Positions 53,721-62,790 of a DNA stretch of 64,000 nucleotides are shown here, in pieces; position 1 is the first letter of the stretch; each line of letters starts with the position of its first letter. The position numbers were made by a program, and so were the translations under genes. This stretch comes from Aestuariivirga litoralis. GTDB lineage: Bacteria > Pseudomonadota > Alphaproteobacteria > Rhizobiales > Aestuariivirgaceae. The notes under the pieces are model-generated. The model had not been told where the DNA came from and did not search any database. It saw only the letters and a list, made by a program, of their open reading frames with translations. The stretch is taken from positions 186,001-250,000 of the forward strand of contig NZ_QKVK01000002.1 of the NCBI RefSeq assembly GCF_003234965.1. Direction: 5' to 3'.

Positions 53721-54623
53721 TCAGCCAGCGTTCCTTGCCGGCAGAATGCCGTGGGTTGCGGAGGCTGACAATGCCTCATCGAGGGTTATGAGCTGTGCGG
53801 CAACCGATACCGCAATCGCCGCTGGCAACTTGGACCGGATGCCGCCGATGCCGATGGGGCAGATCATCGCGTCGATCCGGGCACGATCCACACCTGCCTC
53901 GCGCAGCCGTCGCTCGAAACGGGCCCGCTTGGTGGCGCTGCCGATGACGCCGACATGGGCGATGGCGGGGTTGCGGAGCGCGGCATCGGCAACTGCCAAA
54001 TCGAGTGCGTGGGAATGGCTCATGATGAAGGCGAGGCTGCCCTGGGGTGCCGCCGCCACGGCTGCCAGCGGATCGCCGGAAAAGCCCGTCACGTTCTGCG
54101 GCATGGCGCCGGGGAAGCTCTCGGGCCGCGGGTCAACCCAGGTGACATCGAATGGCAGGGAGGCCAAGGACAGGATCAGGGCGCGGCCGACATGCCCCGC
54201 GCCGAAGACCAGCACGGCGCGGCGGCACTCGCCGAAGTTTTCCGTGACGCCGGGCAGCCGGTTGGAGAGGGTGAAGGGACCTTCCGCCTCGCGCGCCGCC
54301 AGATCCCTGGCTTCCGGCAGCGCGGCGGCATCGAAGCTCTCGATCGCCAGCGTCACCCGTCCGCCGCAGCACTGGCCGAGGTCCGGGCCCAGCGACTGGG
54401 TGAGCATCTTGACCTGGCGTGGCGTTCCCAGCAGGCGTTGCGCCTGGGCCAGCGCCTTCCACTCCAGCGTGCCGCCGCCGATGGTGCCGTGGAAGCCGTT
54501 GCGGGTGACCACCATGCGGGCCCCCTCCTCGCGCGGCACGGAGCCCTCGGCACGCGTGACGGAGACCAGCGCACAGGTGCCCTCGCTCTCCAGCAGCCGC
54601 GCGATGAGGCTCCAGACCTTCAT
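53721..54623 (-). CDS. xdhC: Xanthine dehydrogenase accessory protein XdhC
   Basis: A 300-residue chaperone that inserts the sulfurated molybdenum cofactor into xanthine dehydrogenase. The N-terminal XdhC_CoxI domain is seen in VTRAEGSVPREEGARM and GQCCGGRVTLAIE; the C-terminal Rossmann-like domain begins at VLVFGAGHVGRALILSL. It overlaps xdhB by four bases (ATGA) and precedes the ABC ATPase by three. The xdhABC set is therefore complete. Confidence 0.93.
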   Translation of the reverse strand: MKVWSLIARLLESEGTCALVSVTRAEGSVPREEGARMVVTRNGFHGTIGGGTLEWKALAQAQRLLGTPRQVKMLTQSLGPDLGQCCGGRVTLAIESFDAAALPEARDLAAREAEGPFTLSNRLPGVTENFGECRRAVLVFGAGHVGRALILSLASLPFDVTWVDPRPESFPGAMPQNVTGFSGDPLAAVAAAPQGSLAFIMSHSHALDLAVADAALRNPAIAHVGVIGSATKRARFERRLREAGVDRARIDAMICPIGIGGIRSKLPAAIAVSVAAQLITLDEALSASATHGILPARNAG

Positions 54624-56929
54624 GCAAGCATCCCTTTTGCCGCGCGCAGGATGGCCTCCGGCGTTGCCGGCGCATCGAGCTGCGGGATCACCCCCGGCTT
54701 GAGGCTCGCCACCGCGTCGAAGATCGCCGTCCAGACGGAAATGCCCAGCATCAGCGGCGGTTCACCCACCGCCTTGGAGCGGTAGATCGTGTCTTCCTTG
54801 TTGCCCTTCGACTCGAACAGCTTCACGCGGAAGTCGGCCGGCACGTCGGAGGCGCAGGGAATCTTGTAGGTGGAGGGCGCATGGGTGCGGAGCCTGCCCT
54901 GATCGTCGAAGACCAGCTCCTCCGTGGTGAGCCAGCCCATGCCCTGCACGAAGCCGCCCTCCACCTGGCCGGTGTCGAGGCCCGGGTTCAGCGAGCGGCC
55001 GACATCATGGAGGATGTCCACGCGCCCGACCTTCATCTCGCCGGTCAGCGTGTCGATGGTGACCTCCGAGCAGGCCGCGCCATAGGCGAAGTAGAAGAAG
55101 GGCCGGCCCTTGGCCTTGGGCCGGTCCCAGCTGATCTTGGGGGTGGCGTAGTAGCCCGTCGAGGACAGCGAGATGCGGGCGATGTGGGCCTGGCGCGCGA
55201 GGTCGCCGAAGGGGATGGAGCGGTTGCCGATGAGCACGCGGCCGTCCTCGAACCTGATGCGGTTCTTCGGCACCTTCCACTGCTTCGCCGCGAAATCGAT
55301 CAGGCGGTTCTTGATGGTGGAGGCCGCGGCCTTGGCGGCCATGCCGTTCAAGTCGGCACCCGAGGAGGCCGCGGTGGCCGAGGTGTTGGGCACCTTGCCC
55401 GTCGTCGTCGCGGTGATGCGCACGTCAGCCGCGGCGAGGCCGAATTCCTCCGCCACCACCTGCGCCACCTTGGTGTAGAGGCCCTGCCCCATCTCGGTGC
55501 CGCCATGGTTCAGGTGTACCGAGCCATCGGTGTAGACATGGACGAGCGCACCCGCCTGGTTGAGGTGGGTGAGCGTGAAGGAGATGCCGAACTTGACGGG
55601 GGTGAGCGAGATCCCCTTCTTCAGCACCGGGCTCTTCGCATTGAAAGCCACGATGGCCCTGCGCCGCGCGCGGTAGTCGGAGCTCTTCTCCAGAGCGGCG
55701 ATGATGTCGGGCGCGATATTGTCCTCGACCTTCATGCCATAGGGCGTGGTGTCGCCCTTCACGCCATAGAGATTGGCCTTGCGCACGTCGAGCGGGTCCT
55801 GGCCCGTCCGGATGGCGATCACCTCCATCAGCCGCTCGGCAAACAGCATGCCTTGCGGGCCGCCGAAGCCGCGGAAGGCGGTGTTGGAGACGGTGTTGGT
55901 GCGAAGCCGCCGCGTGGCGATGCGGGCGGCCGGATAGAAATAAGCATTGTCCGCATGGAACATGGTGCGGTCGCAGATGGCGTTGGAGAGATCCGCCGAA
56001 TAGCCGCAGCGCGCGAGGAAATCGACGTCGACCGCCGTGACGCGGCCCTTGGCGTCGAAGCCCGCGCGATAGTCGACGCGGAAGTCATGGCGCTTGCCGG
56101 TCAGCATCATGTCCTCGTCGCGGTCGAGGCGGCACTTGGCGGGCCTGCCCGTGAGGCGTGCGGCCAGCGCCGACAGGCATGCCCATTGCGCCGCCTGGCT
56201 TTCCTTGCCACCGAAGGCGCCGCCCATGCGGCGGCACTCGACCGTCACCAGCGCTGCCGGAATGTGCAGCATGTGGGCGACGAGGTGCTGGACTTCGGAC
56301 GGATGCTGCGTCGAGCAATGCACGGTGACCGCGCCATGCTCCTCCGGCACGGCGAGGCTCACCTGGCCTTCAAGATAGAAATGCTCCTGCCCGCCGATGC
56401 GGAAGCTTTCGGAGACGGAGTGCTTTGCTGCGGCGATGGTCCTGGCCGGGTCGCGGCGCAGGAACTGGTAGGGCTCGCCCACATCGCTGGTTTTCGCCGC
56501 CAGCGCATCCTCGACGGTGACGGCGGGGGTTTCCGCCGCGATCTCGACCTTCGCCAGTTTCGCGGCGCGGCGTGCGGCCTCGCGGGTGTCGGCCACCACG
56601 GCGAAGATCACCTGGCCGTGGAACATGATGCGGCCATCGGCGAGGATCGGGTCGCCGCCGAAGACCGGCGCGCAGTCGTTGAGACCCGGCACGTCCCTCG
56701 CGGTGAGCACGCGGATGACGCCCGGTGCGGCGATGACGGCGGAAAGGTCGAGCGCCTTGATCTTGCCCAGCGCGCCATCCTTGGCGAAGCCGGGATAGAC
56801 ATGGACGAGGCCCTCGGGCTCGCGCATGTCGTCGATATAGGTGGCCGCCCCCTGCACATGGAGTTCGGCACTGTCATGCGCCAGGGTGCGGCCTACGGTC
56901 CTGGTTTCGATCATGCGGCGGTCAGCCAT
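54620..56929 (-). CDS. xdhB: Xanthine dehydrogenase, molybdopterin-binding subunit
   Basis: A 769-residue large subunit. The molybdopterin part shows VEARRMGGAFGGKE-type sequence (VECRRMGGAFGGKES), RGFGGPQGML, and the catalytic Glu in YRSKAVGEPPLM. It ends with the usual PATPEAILRAAKGML. I use the ATG at 56929, one base overlapping the xdhA stop; a GTG one codon earlier is also possible. Substrate residues fit xanthine dehydrogenase, and the purine genes on both sides support it. Confidence 0.94.
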   Translation of the reverse strand: MADRRMIETRTVGRTLAHDSAELHVQGAATYIDDMREPEGLVHVYPGFAKDGALGKIKALDLSAVIAAPGVIRVLTARDVPGLNDCAPVFGGDPILADGRIMFHGQVIFAVVADTREAARRAAKLAKVEIAAETPAVTVEDALAAKTSDVGEPYQFLRRDPARTIAAAKHSVSESFRIGGQEHFYLEGQVSLAVPEEHGAVTVHCSTQHPSEVQHLVAHMLHIPAALVTVECRRMGGAFGGKESQAAQWACLSALAARLTGRPAKCRLDRDEDMMLTGKRHDFRVDYRAGFDAKGRVTAVDVDFLARCGYSADLSNAICDRTMFHADNAYFYPAARIATRRLRTNTVSNTAFRGFGGPQGMLFAERLMEVIAIRTGQDPLDVRKANLYGVKGDTTPYGMKVEDNIAPDIIAALEKSSDYRARRRAIVAFNAKSPVLKKGISLTPVKFGISFTLTHLNQAGALVHVYTDGSVHLNHGGTEMGQGLYTKVAQVVAEEFGLAAADVRITATTTGKVPNTSATAASSGADLNGMAAKAAASTIKNRLIDFAAKQWKVPKNRIRFEDGRVLIGNRSIPFGDLARQAHIARISLSSTGYYATPKISWDRPKAKGRPFFYFAYGAACSEVTIDTLTGEMKVGRVDILHDVGRSLNPGLDTGQVEGGFVQGMGWLTTEELVFDDQGRLRTHAPSTYKIPCASDVPADFRVKLFESKGNKEDTIYRSKAVGEPPLMLGISVWTAIFDAVASLKPGVIPQLDAPATPEAILRAAKGMLA

Positions 56930-58395
56930 CACGCCACCGCCTTGCGGTTCGCCAGCACGCGCGTTTCAGCGGCACCGGCCAGTTCCAGCAGTGCCTTCCT
57001 GAGAAGGCCTTGCGCCACCTCGATGCGATAGGCGGCAGAGGCGCGCATGTCGGAGATGGGCTGGAAGTCCTTCGCGAGTGCTGCGATGGCGGCGTCCCAC
57101 GTGGCAGGCTGGTCCAGCGAGACACCCTGAAGTGCGGCTTCCGTCTCCCTGCCCCGCTTGGGCGTGGCCGCCATGCCGCCGAAGGCGATGCGGGCGGCGG
57201 ACAGCTTGCGGCCCGCGAGCGTGAAGCTGAAGGCGGCCATGACGGCAGAGATGTCCTGGTCGAAGCGCTTGGAAATCTTGTAGGCGCGGAAAGCCTCGTT
57301 GGGCTTCAGCTTCGGCACGTCGATGCGCCAGACGAGCTCGCCGGGCTTCCGGTCCTGCTTGCCATAGGCGATGAAGAAATCCTCCAGCGGCAGCGAGCGC
57401 TCGGTGTCTCCATGGCGCAGGGTGAGCGTGGCGCCGAGTGCGATGAGCATCGGCGGCGTGTCGCCGATGGGCGAGCCATTGGCGATGTTGCCGCCCACGG
57501 TCCCCGAGGCGCGCACCTGGGTGGAGCCGAGGCGGCGCAGCACCTCCGCGAGGTCCGGATCGATGGCGGAGAGCGCAGGTGTCGCCTCCGCATAGGTGGC
57601 CGCCGCGCCAAGTGTCACGCGGTCTTTGCCATCCTCAACCTTGTGCAGATCCTTCACGCCGCCTGTGAGGATGATCTTCGGCAGCTGCCGCATCTGCTTG
57701 GTGATCCACAGCCCGACATCGGTGGCACCCGACACGATGGTGGCGTCCGGGTTTTCCGCCGCGAGCCGTGCCAGCGTTGCGGCCTGTGCGGGCCGCGCGA
57801 TGAAGCTCTCGGCGCTGCCGACGAAAACATCGGCACCATCATCCAGCGCCGCGAGCCGGCGCGCCGCTTCCTTCGCACCCTTGGCCCAGCGATCCGCTGC
57901 CTTGCCGGTGCAGCAGGCCTGGGCGGCGTCGATGATGGGGCGGTAGCCGGTGCAGCGGCAGAGATTGCCGGCGACGTGGGTGGCGATCTCGTCCCGCGTG
58001 GGGGCGCCACCCTGCTGGTAGAGCGTGAAGAGCGACATGACGAAACCGGGCGTGCAGAAGCCGCATTGCGAGCCATGCGTGTCGACCAGCGCCTGCTGCA
58101 CCGGGTGCAGCGTGTGGCCATCGGCGAGGTCGTCGACCGTCACCAGCTCCTTGCCATCCAGCTGGCCCACGAGCAGGATGCAGGCATTGACCGGCTCGTA
58201 GACGAGCTTGCCGTGCTTGAGCGAGCCAACCGCCACGGTGCAGGCGCCGCAGTCGCCCTCGTTGCAGCCTTCCTTGGTGCCGCGGGCGCGTTCGTCGAGG
58301 CGCAGGTAATCGAGCACCGTGCGCATGGGCGGCACGTGCGTGAGCTCCACGATATGGCCGTTGCGCAGGAAGCGGATGGAGGCACGGGTGGTCAC
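56929..58395 (-). CDS. xdhA: Xanthine dehydrogenase, 2Fe-2S/FAD small subunit
   Basis: A 488-residue subunit with the N-terminal 2Fe-2S domain (EGDCGACTVAVG and CGFCTPGFVMSLF...CRCTGYRPI), then the FAD domain (about 180-360, with SGATDVGLW and GTVGGNIANGSPIGD) and the CO-dehydrogenase flavoprotein C-terminal domain. The start is GTG at 58395, six bases after uraH. The N-terminal MTTRASIRF-like sequence is typical of XdhA. It receives electrons from XdhB and passes them to NAD. Confidence 0.94.
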   Translation of the reverse strand: MTTRASIRFLRNGHIVELTHVPPMRTVLDYLRLDERARGTKEGCNEGDCGACTVAVGSLKHGKLVYEPVNACILLVGQLDGKELVTVDDLADGHTLHPVQQALVDTHGSQCGFCTPGFVMSLFTLYQQGGAPTRDEIATHVAGNLCRCTGYRPIIDAAQACCTGKAADRWAKGAKEAARRLAALDDGADVFVGSAESFIARPAQAATLARLAAENPDATIVSGATDVGLWITKQMRQLPKIILTGGVKDLHKVEDGKDRVTLGAAATYAEATPALSAIDPDLAEVLRRLGSTQVRASGTVGGNIANGSPIGDTPPMLIALGATLTLRHGDTERSLPLEDFFIAYGKQDRKPGELVWRIDVPKLKPNEAFRAYKISKRFDQDISAVMAAFSFTLAGRKLSAARIAFGGMAATPKRGRETEAALQGVSLDQPATWDAAIAALAKDFQPISDMRASAAYRIEVAQGLLRKALLELAGAAETRVLANRKAVA

Positions 58396-58401
58396 GAAGG
58401 G

Positions 58402-58749
58402 TCAGCTCCCTCTGTAGGTCGAATAGCCATAGGGCGAGAGCAGCAGCGGCACGTGATAATGCGCCGCAGCATCCGCGATGCCGAAGCGGATGGGGATCAC
58501 GTCGAGGAAGGCGGGCTCGGGCAGCTTCGTTCCGAGGTCGCGGAGATAGGCTCCGGCATGGAAGCGCAGTTCATATTTCCCGGCGGCGAAGTCGGCGCCC
58601 TCGAGGATCGGGCCATCGGCGCGGCCGTCGGCATTGGTATGGATGGTCTTGAGGGGGGTGGCTTCGCCCAGGCGGAAAAGCTCGATCTTCAGACCTGCCG
58701 CGGGCTTGCCCGAGGCGGTGTCCAATACATGCGTCGTCAGGCGGCCCAT
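58402..58749 (-). CDS. uraH: 5-Hydroxyisourate hydrolase
   Basis: A 115-residue transthyretin-like hydrolase that turns 5-hydroxyisourate into OHCU. The N-terminal signature is [18 protein letters not shown] and the family-defining C-terminal YRGS is present. The ATG at 58749 starts the long purine operon, with GGAACGGAG just before it. It is separated from the LysR gene by 294 bp that contain a family C repeat and a GCGCGCGCG run. Confidence 0.94.
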   Translation of the reverse strand: MGRLTTHVLDTASGKPAAGLKIELFRLGEATPLKTIHTNADGRADGPILEGADFAAGKYELRFHAGAYLRDLGTKLPEPAFLDVIPIRFGIADAAAHYHVPLLLSPYGYSTYRGS

Positions 58750-58899
58750 GCGCGCTCCGTTCCTCTGCTTTCCCCTTGGTTCGGGCTCTCGTGGCCCTGA
58801 TTGGGGAAAAAGCTAGCATCGCGCGCGCGTTCGCAAAAGCAGAATAAAGGACACGGAGTGTGCGGATTCTGCGATGTATGAGGGGTTTGTCCCATGGCA

Positions 58900-59018
58900 T
58901 TTCCCTCCCCCTTGTGGGGAGGGATGAAGGGTGGGGGTGGCGCCGGGTGACGGCTTACTTGAAATCTGGTTCCTGCATCACCCCCACCCCTGCCCCTCCC
59001 CACAAGGGGGAGGGGAAA
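58900..59018. repeat. Interspersed inverted repeat family C, copy 2
   Basis: A 119 bp copy of the element at 15831-15948: the arms and inner GTGGGGG/CCCCCAC pairs match closely, while the central 40 or so bases differ. It lies between the co-directional LysR and uraH genes, upstream of the purine operon promoter region. Confidence 0.88.
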
Positions 59019-59043
59019 TTGACGAGGCCCGGTGTCGCTGCCT

Positions 59044-59952
59044 CTAAAGCTTGCGCAGATACTGCTGCACGATCTCCATGAATGCCTCCACCGTGGGCCG
59101 CGGGCCCGCCCCGGCGCGGGCGACCAGCCGCAGGCGGTCGACCGGGAGGCGCTTGTCGGAGAGGGGGACGAAGACCAGCTCCCCGGCTGCAAGCTCGCGC
59201 TCGATGCCGATCACCGTCTGGAAGGCGATGCAGCTGCCGCGGCTGGCGAGCGACGCCATGAGGCGGAGCGAGTTGCATTCGAAGGCGGGCCTCACCTTGC
59301 GCGCGGTGGGCACGCTGTCGAGAATGGCGCGAAGGCTGAGTCCCGCCGAGGGCCAGGCCAGCGGATGCTCGGCACACTCCGCCAGCGAGAGCTTCCTCAC
59401 CCTGGCCAGCGGATGGTCCGGCGCCATGATGGCGCCCAGGTCGAGGTCACGCGAGGCCAGCGCCTCCAGACCGTCGAGCGAGGACGGGTTGAAGGTAAAG
59501 GCGAGCTCCGCCTGGTGCTCGCGCACCAGCTGGGTGACGGCCTCCGACCCCGCCACGGTGACCTGCACCTGGATGCCGGGATAGGCATCCATGAAATGCT
59601 CCAGCATGTCCGGCAGTACAGCGGCCGAGACGCTTTCCACCGTGGCGATGCGCAACAGGCCGCGCGTGAGGCGGCGCAACGCCGCCAGCTCGTCGAGCGT
59701 GTTCTCGTGGCTCTGTGCGGCGCGGCGGAGCCCGTTCAGCAGGATTTCGCCCGCAGGCGCCAGCTTCAGGCCACGGCCCGAACGGTCGAAGAGGCGGTTG
59801 CCGAGGGCCGATTCCAGCAGGATCAGCTGGCGGCTGATGGCGGAGGCCGCAACATTGAGATCGCGCGAGGCGGCGCGCACCGAGCCCAGCTCCGCCACCG
59901 CCATGAAATAGCGGTAGGAAATGGCGATCAGCGCGGGTTCGCTCTTGGCCAA
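59044..59952 (-). CDS. LysR family transcriptional regulator
   Basis: A 302-residue LysR regulator. The winged helix (about residues 14-72) has GSVRAASRDLNVAASAISRQ and the ALGNRLFDRSGRGLKL recognition/wing region; the effector domain runs from about 95 to the end. It starts with TTG at 59952, three bases after the glycerate kinase stop, with AGG just before it. Lying directly upstream of the purine operon, it is the likely regulator of it, with a purine intermediate as ligand (context only). Confidence 0.9.
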   Translation of the reverse strand: MAKSEPALIAISYRYFMAVAELGSVRAASRDLNVAASAISRQLILLESALGNRLFDRSGRGLKLAPAGEILLNGLRRAAQSHENTLDELAALRRLTRGLLRIATVESVSAAVLPDMLEHFMDAYPGIQVQVTVAGSEAVTQLVREHQAELAFTFNPSSLDGLEALASRDLDLGAIMAPDHPLARVRKLSLAECAEHPLAWPSAGLSLRAILDSVPTARKVRPAFECNSLRLMASLASRGSCIAFQTVIGIERELAAGELVFVPLSDKRLPVDRLRLVARAGAGPRPTVEAFMEIVQQYLRKL

Positions 59953-59955
59953 GGC

Positions 59956-61203
59956 TTACCTGATCAGGATGCCGCGGAAGTCGTTGACGTTGGTGTGGGT
60001 GGGGCCGGTAATCACCTGGTCGCCCAGTGCCTCGAACAGTGAATGCGCATCATTGTTCTCAAGGAAGGCCATGGGATCGAGGCCCAGCGCGCGGGAGCGG
60101 TCAAGGCTCGTCGGGTCGATCACCGCGCCGGCGATCTGCTCCATGCCGTCGATGCCGTCCGTATCGCCGGCGAGCGCCGTGATGCGTTTGTCGCCGCCCA
60201 GCGCGATGGCCAGCGCCAGCAGAAACTCGACATTGCGCCCGCCCCTGCCCTTGCCGCGCACGGTGACGCCCGTTTCGCCGCCTGAGAGCAGCAGGCAGGG
60301 CTTCTGCGCCGGCGCGTCGCGGTCGGCGATTTCGAGCGCGATGGCGGCATGGACCTTGGCCACCTCGCGCGCCTCACCCTCGATGCGATCGCCCAGATAG
60401 AGCACGTTGAGGCCAAGTGCCTCTACCCTGGCGCGCACGGCGCGGAAGGATTCATGCGGCGAGACGATGACGCGCGTCTCGATCGATGGGCTGAGGATCG
60501 AGCGGTCCTCGTCGGGGCTGTTGAGCCAGGCCGCGATCGATGGCGGCACCGGTACGCCATAGCGCGCGAGGATGGCGCGTGCGTCCTTCTTGCGCGTCGG
60601 GTCCGGCACGGTGGGGCCGGAGCCGATGATGGCGGGATCGTCGCCCGGCACGTCGGAGAGCGCCAGCGTCCAGATCGCCGCCTTGCCCGCCGCGCGCGCC
60701 AGCCTGCCGCCCTTCACGGCGGAGACCTGTTTCCGGACGCAGTTGAGTTCGGCGATGTTGGCGCCGCATTTCAGCACCGCCTTCACCAGCCCGAATTTCT
60801 CTTCGATGGTGATGCCCGGAACCGGCTTCGACATCAGCGCCGAGGCGCCGCCGGAGATGAGCGCGATGAGGAGATCGTCGGGGCCGAGCGTCGATGCGAG
60901 GGCCAGCGCCTGTTCCGCCGCGGCGAGGCTGGTTTCGTCCGGCACCGGGTGGCGGCCATGGACGAGCTTCAGGCGCTTCAGGTCATGTGCATAGCCGTGG
61001 GGGGCGATGACGAGGCCCTCGAGCGGGCCGTCCCAATTGTCTTCCACGGCCTTGGCCATGGGCACGGCGGCCTTGCCCACCGCGATGACCACGCTGCGGC
61101 CCCTGGGCCTTTCGGGAAGGTTGCGGATCACCGCCTTCACCGGATTGGCGGCTTCCACCGCGGCATCGAAGAGGCCGCGCAGGATTGTCCTGTCGTCAGT
61201 CAC
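59956..61203 (-). CDS. Glycerate 2-kinase (DUF4147/GckA family)
   Basis: A 415-residue kinase of the MOFRL/DUF4147 type. Typical segments: VVIAVGKAAVPMAKAVED, GRHPVPDETSLAAA, ALISGGASALMSKP, LSDVPGDDPAIIGSGPT and the C-terminal LAGDTDGIDG. It phosphorylates glycerate to 2-phosphoglycerate. Glyoxylate from ureidoglycolate is turned to glycerate by carboligase and reductase, so it closes the purine-carbon route; those two genes are not seen here. It starts with GTG at 61203 and is co-transcribed with the LysR gene. Confidence 0.9.
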   Translation of the reverse strand: MTDDRTILRGLFDAAVEAANPVKAVIRNLPERPRGRSVVIAVGKAAVPMAKAVEDNWDGPLEGLVIAPHGYAHDLKRLKLVHGRHPVPDETSLAAAEQALALASTLGPDDLLIALISGGASALMSKPVPGITIEEKFGLVKAVLKCGANIAELNCVRKQVSAVKGGRLARAAGKAAIWTLALSDVPGDDPAIIGSGPTVPDPTRKKDARAILARYGVPVPPSIAAWLNSPDEDRSILSPSIETRVIVSPHESFRAVRARVEALGLNVLYLGDRIEGEAREVAKVHAAIALEIADRDAPAQKPCLLLSGGETGVTVRGKGRGGRNVEFLLALAIALGGDKRITALAGDTDGIDGMEQIAGAVIDPTSLDRSRALGLDPMAFLENNDAHSLFEALGDQVITGPTHTNVNDFRGILIR

Positions 61204-61275
61204 GTAAAGCGAACTCCCTGGCTCATGGCCTTTTGCGCCATGCCAGGGAGATGCACAAGTGAGCCTATGGCTGGA

Positions 61276-61686
61276 TCAGCGGGCGACCAGCACGCTGCAG
61301 TGGGCGCGGCCCGCCACGTCGGCGGCGACCGAGCCGAGGACGAGGCGGGAGACGCCGCGCTTGTCGCCGGTGCCGACGACGATCTGGTCGTAGCCGTTTT
61401 CCTCCGCATACTGAACGATGGCGGCGGCGGCCTCGCGGCTCCTCAGCGCCAGTTCGTCGACATGCGTCACGCCCATCTTGCGGGCGACGGAGGCGGCGGC
61501 GTCCAGCACCTTCTTCACGTCATCGTCTTCCATGGTGTAGATCAGCGGGCCACGGCTTCCGCCATGCGCCACGTTGACCACGCAGATCGACAGGTGCGCG
61601 CCAAGCTTCTTGGCCATTTCTGCGGCGATCTCGACGGCATGCGCCGAATGGGCCGTGCCGTCCGTGGCACAGAGAATCTTCTTCAT
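61276..61686 (-). CDS. Universal stress protein (UspA family)
   Basis: A 136-residue single-domain Usp. It starts KKILCATDGTAHS, with the Asp of the ATP pocket, and its ATP-binding loop is VVGTGDKRGVSRLVLGSVA, the expected G-x2-G-x9-GS pattern, so it probably binds ATP. The ATG at 61686 has GGAG and GATGGAGG before it. Function is general stress or regulation. It stands alone, 72 bp upstream of the glycerate kinase gene on the same strand. Confidence 0.88.
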   Translation of the reverse strand: MKKILCATDGTAHSAHAVEIAAEMAKKLGAHLSICVVNVAHGGSRGPLIYTMEDDDVKKVLDAAASVARKMGVTHVDELALRSREAAAAIVQYAEENGYDQIVVGTGDKRGVSRLVLGSVAADVAGRAHCSVLVAR

Positions 61687-61791
61687 CTTCACTCCCTCCA
61701 TCTCATCACGATTTCTAGCTGTCGCGGATGATTAGGGAGGATACTGCCGCGAAACCTTGATTTCGGTCAACAATCAGGCACGCCTGCGAAG

Positions 61792-62769
61792 CTACAGGTT
61801 ATTCGCCGAGAACGTGTCACAATCCTTCAGGCTCTGGGCATTGAGGCCCTTCTTGAACCAGTTCACGCGCTGCGCGGAGCTGCCATGCGTGAAGGATTCC
61901 GGCACCACATAGCCCTGGGACTGCTTCTGCAACCGGTCGTCGCCGATGGCGGCCGCCGCGTTGAGACCCTCCTCGATGTCGCCATCCTCGAGGATCTTCG
62001 CCGAGGCATTGGCCTCCTGCGCCCAGATGCCGGAGAAGCAATCGGCCTGCAGTTCCATGCGCACGGAAAGCGCATTGGCCTCGGCCTTCGAGGCGCGCAT
62101 GCGGGCCTGCTGCACCTTGTCGGCGATGCCGAGCAGGTTCTGCACGTGGTGGCCCACCTCGTGCGCGATGACATAGGCCTGGGCGAAGTCGCCCGGCGCA
62201 CCCAGCTTATTCTTCATGTCCTGGTAGAAGGAGAGGTCGATATAGACCTTCTGGTCGGCCGGGCAGTAGAACGGCCCCATGGCCGCCTGGGCATTGCCGC
62301 AGGCCGACTGCACGAAACCGGAGAACAGCACGAGCTTCGGCTTCTGGTAATTGCTGCCGAGAATTTCGCCCCACACCCGGTTGTTGGAGCCAAGCACGCG
62401 CGCCACGAATTCCTTGCCCGCGTCGGAATTGGCCGAGGGGACATTGGGGTTCTGCAGCCCGCCGCCGGAATTGTCCGTCACCTCGGTGCGCTTGTCGGGG
62501 AGGGTGTACTGGGTGTCCTGCCCGCCGCCCGGAACCGACATTCCGCCGCCGTTCAGCACCTGGAGGAGGTCGAGACCGAACACGAACTTGAAGATGAAGT
62601 AGAGGACGATCAGGAACAGGATCGTCTTGAAGCTGAAGCCGCCGCGCCCCATGCCGATCGGGATGTTGACGCCGCCGCGCCGCCCGCCACCCGGAAAGCC
62701 GAAGCCGCCGCCCTGGCCGCGCCGGTCCTCGATCGAGTCATAATCGGGCTTTTCATTGTCGAGGCGCAT
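61792..62769 (-). CDS. Neutral zinc metallopeptidase (YpfJ/KPN_02809 family)
   Basis: A 325-residue protein with a glycine-rich, basic N-terminus, one membrane helix (about residues 48-66) and a Zn-peptidase domain with the HEVGHHVQNL motif (third ligand probably the Glu in AEANAL) and the family-typical AMGPFYCPADQKVYIDLSF. It is anchored in the inner membrane with the catalytic part outside. The family is common in Gram-negatives and of unknown substrate. The gene is preceded by panE on the same strand. Confidence 0.9.
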   Translation of the reverse strand: MRLDNEKPDYDSIEDRRGQGGGFGFPGGGRRGGVNIPIGMGRGGFSFKTILFLIVLYFIFKFVFGLDLLQVLNGGGMSVPGGGQDTQYTLPDKRTEVTDNSGGGLQNPNVPSANSDAGKEFVARVLGSNNRVWGEILGSNYQKPKLVLFSGFVQSACGNAQAAMGPFYCPADQKVYIDLSFYQDMKNKLGAPGDFAQAYVIAHEVGHHVQNLLGIADKVQQARMRASKAEANALSVRMELQADCFSGIWAQEANASAKILEDGDIEEGLNAAAAIGDDRLQKQSQGYVVPESFTHGSSAQRVNWFKKGLNAQSLKDCDTFSANNL

Positions 62770-62790
62770 GGCGGCCGTCCTTAAATCGTC

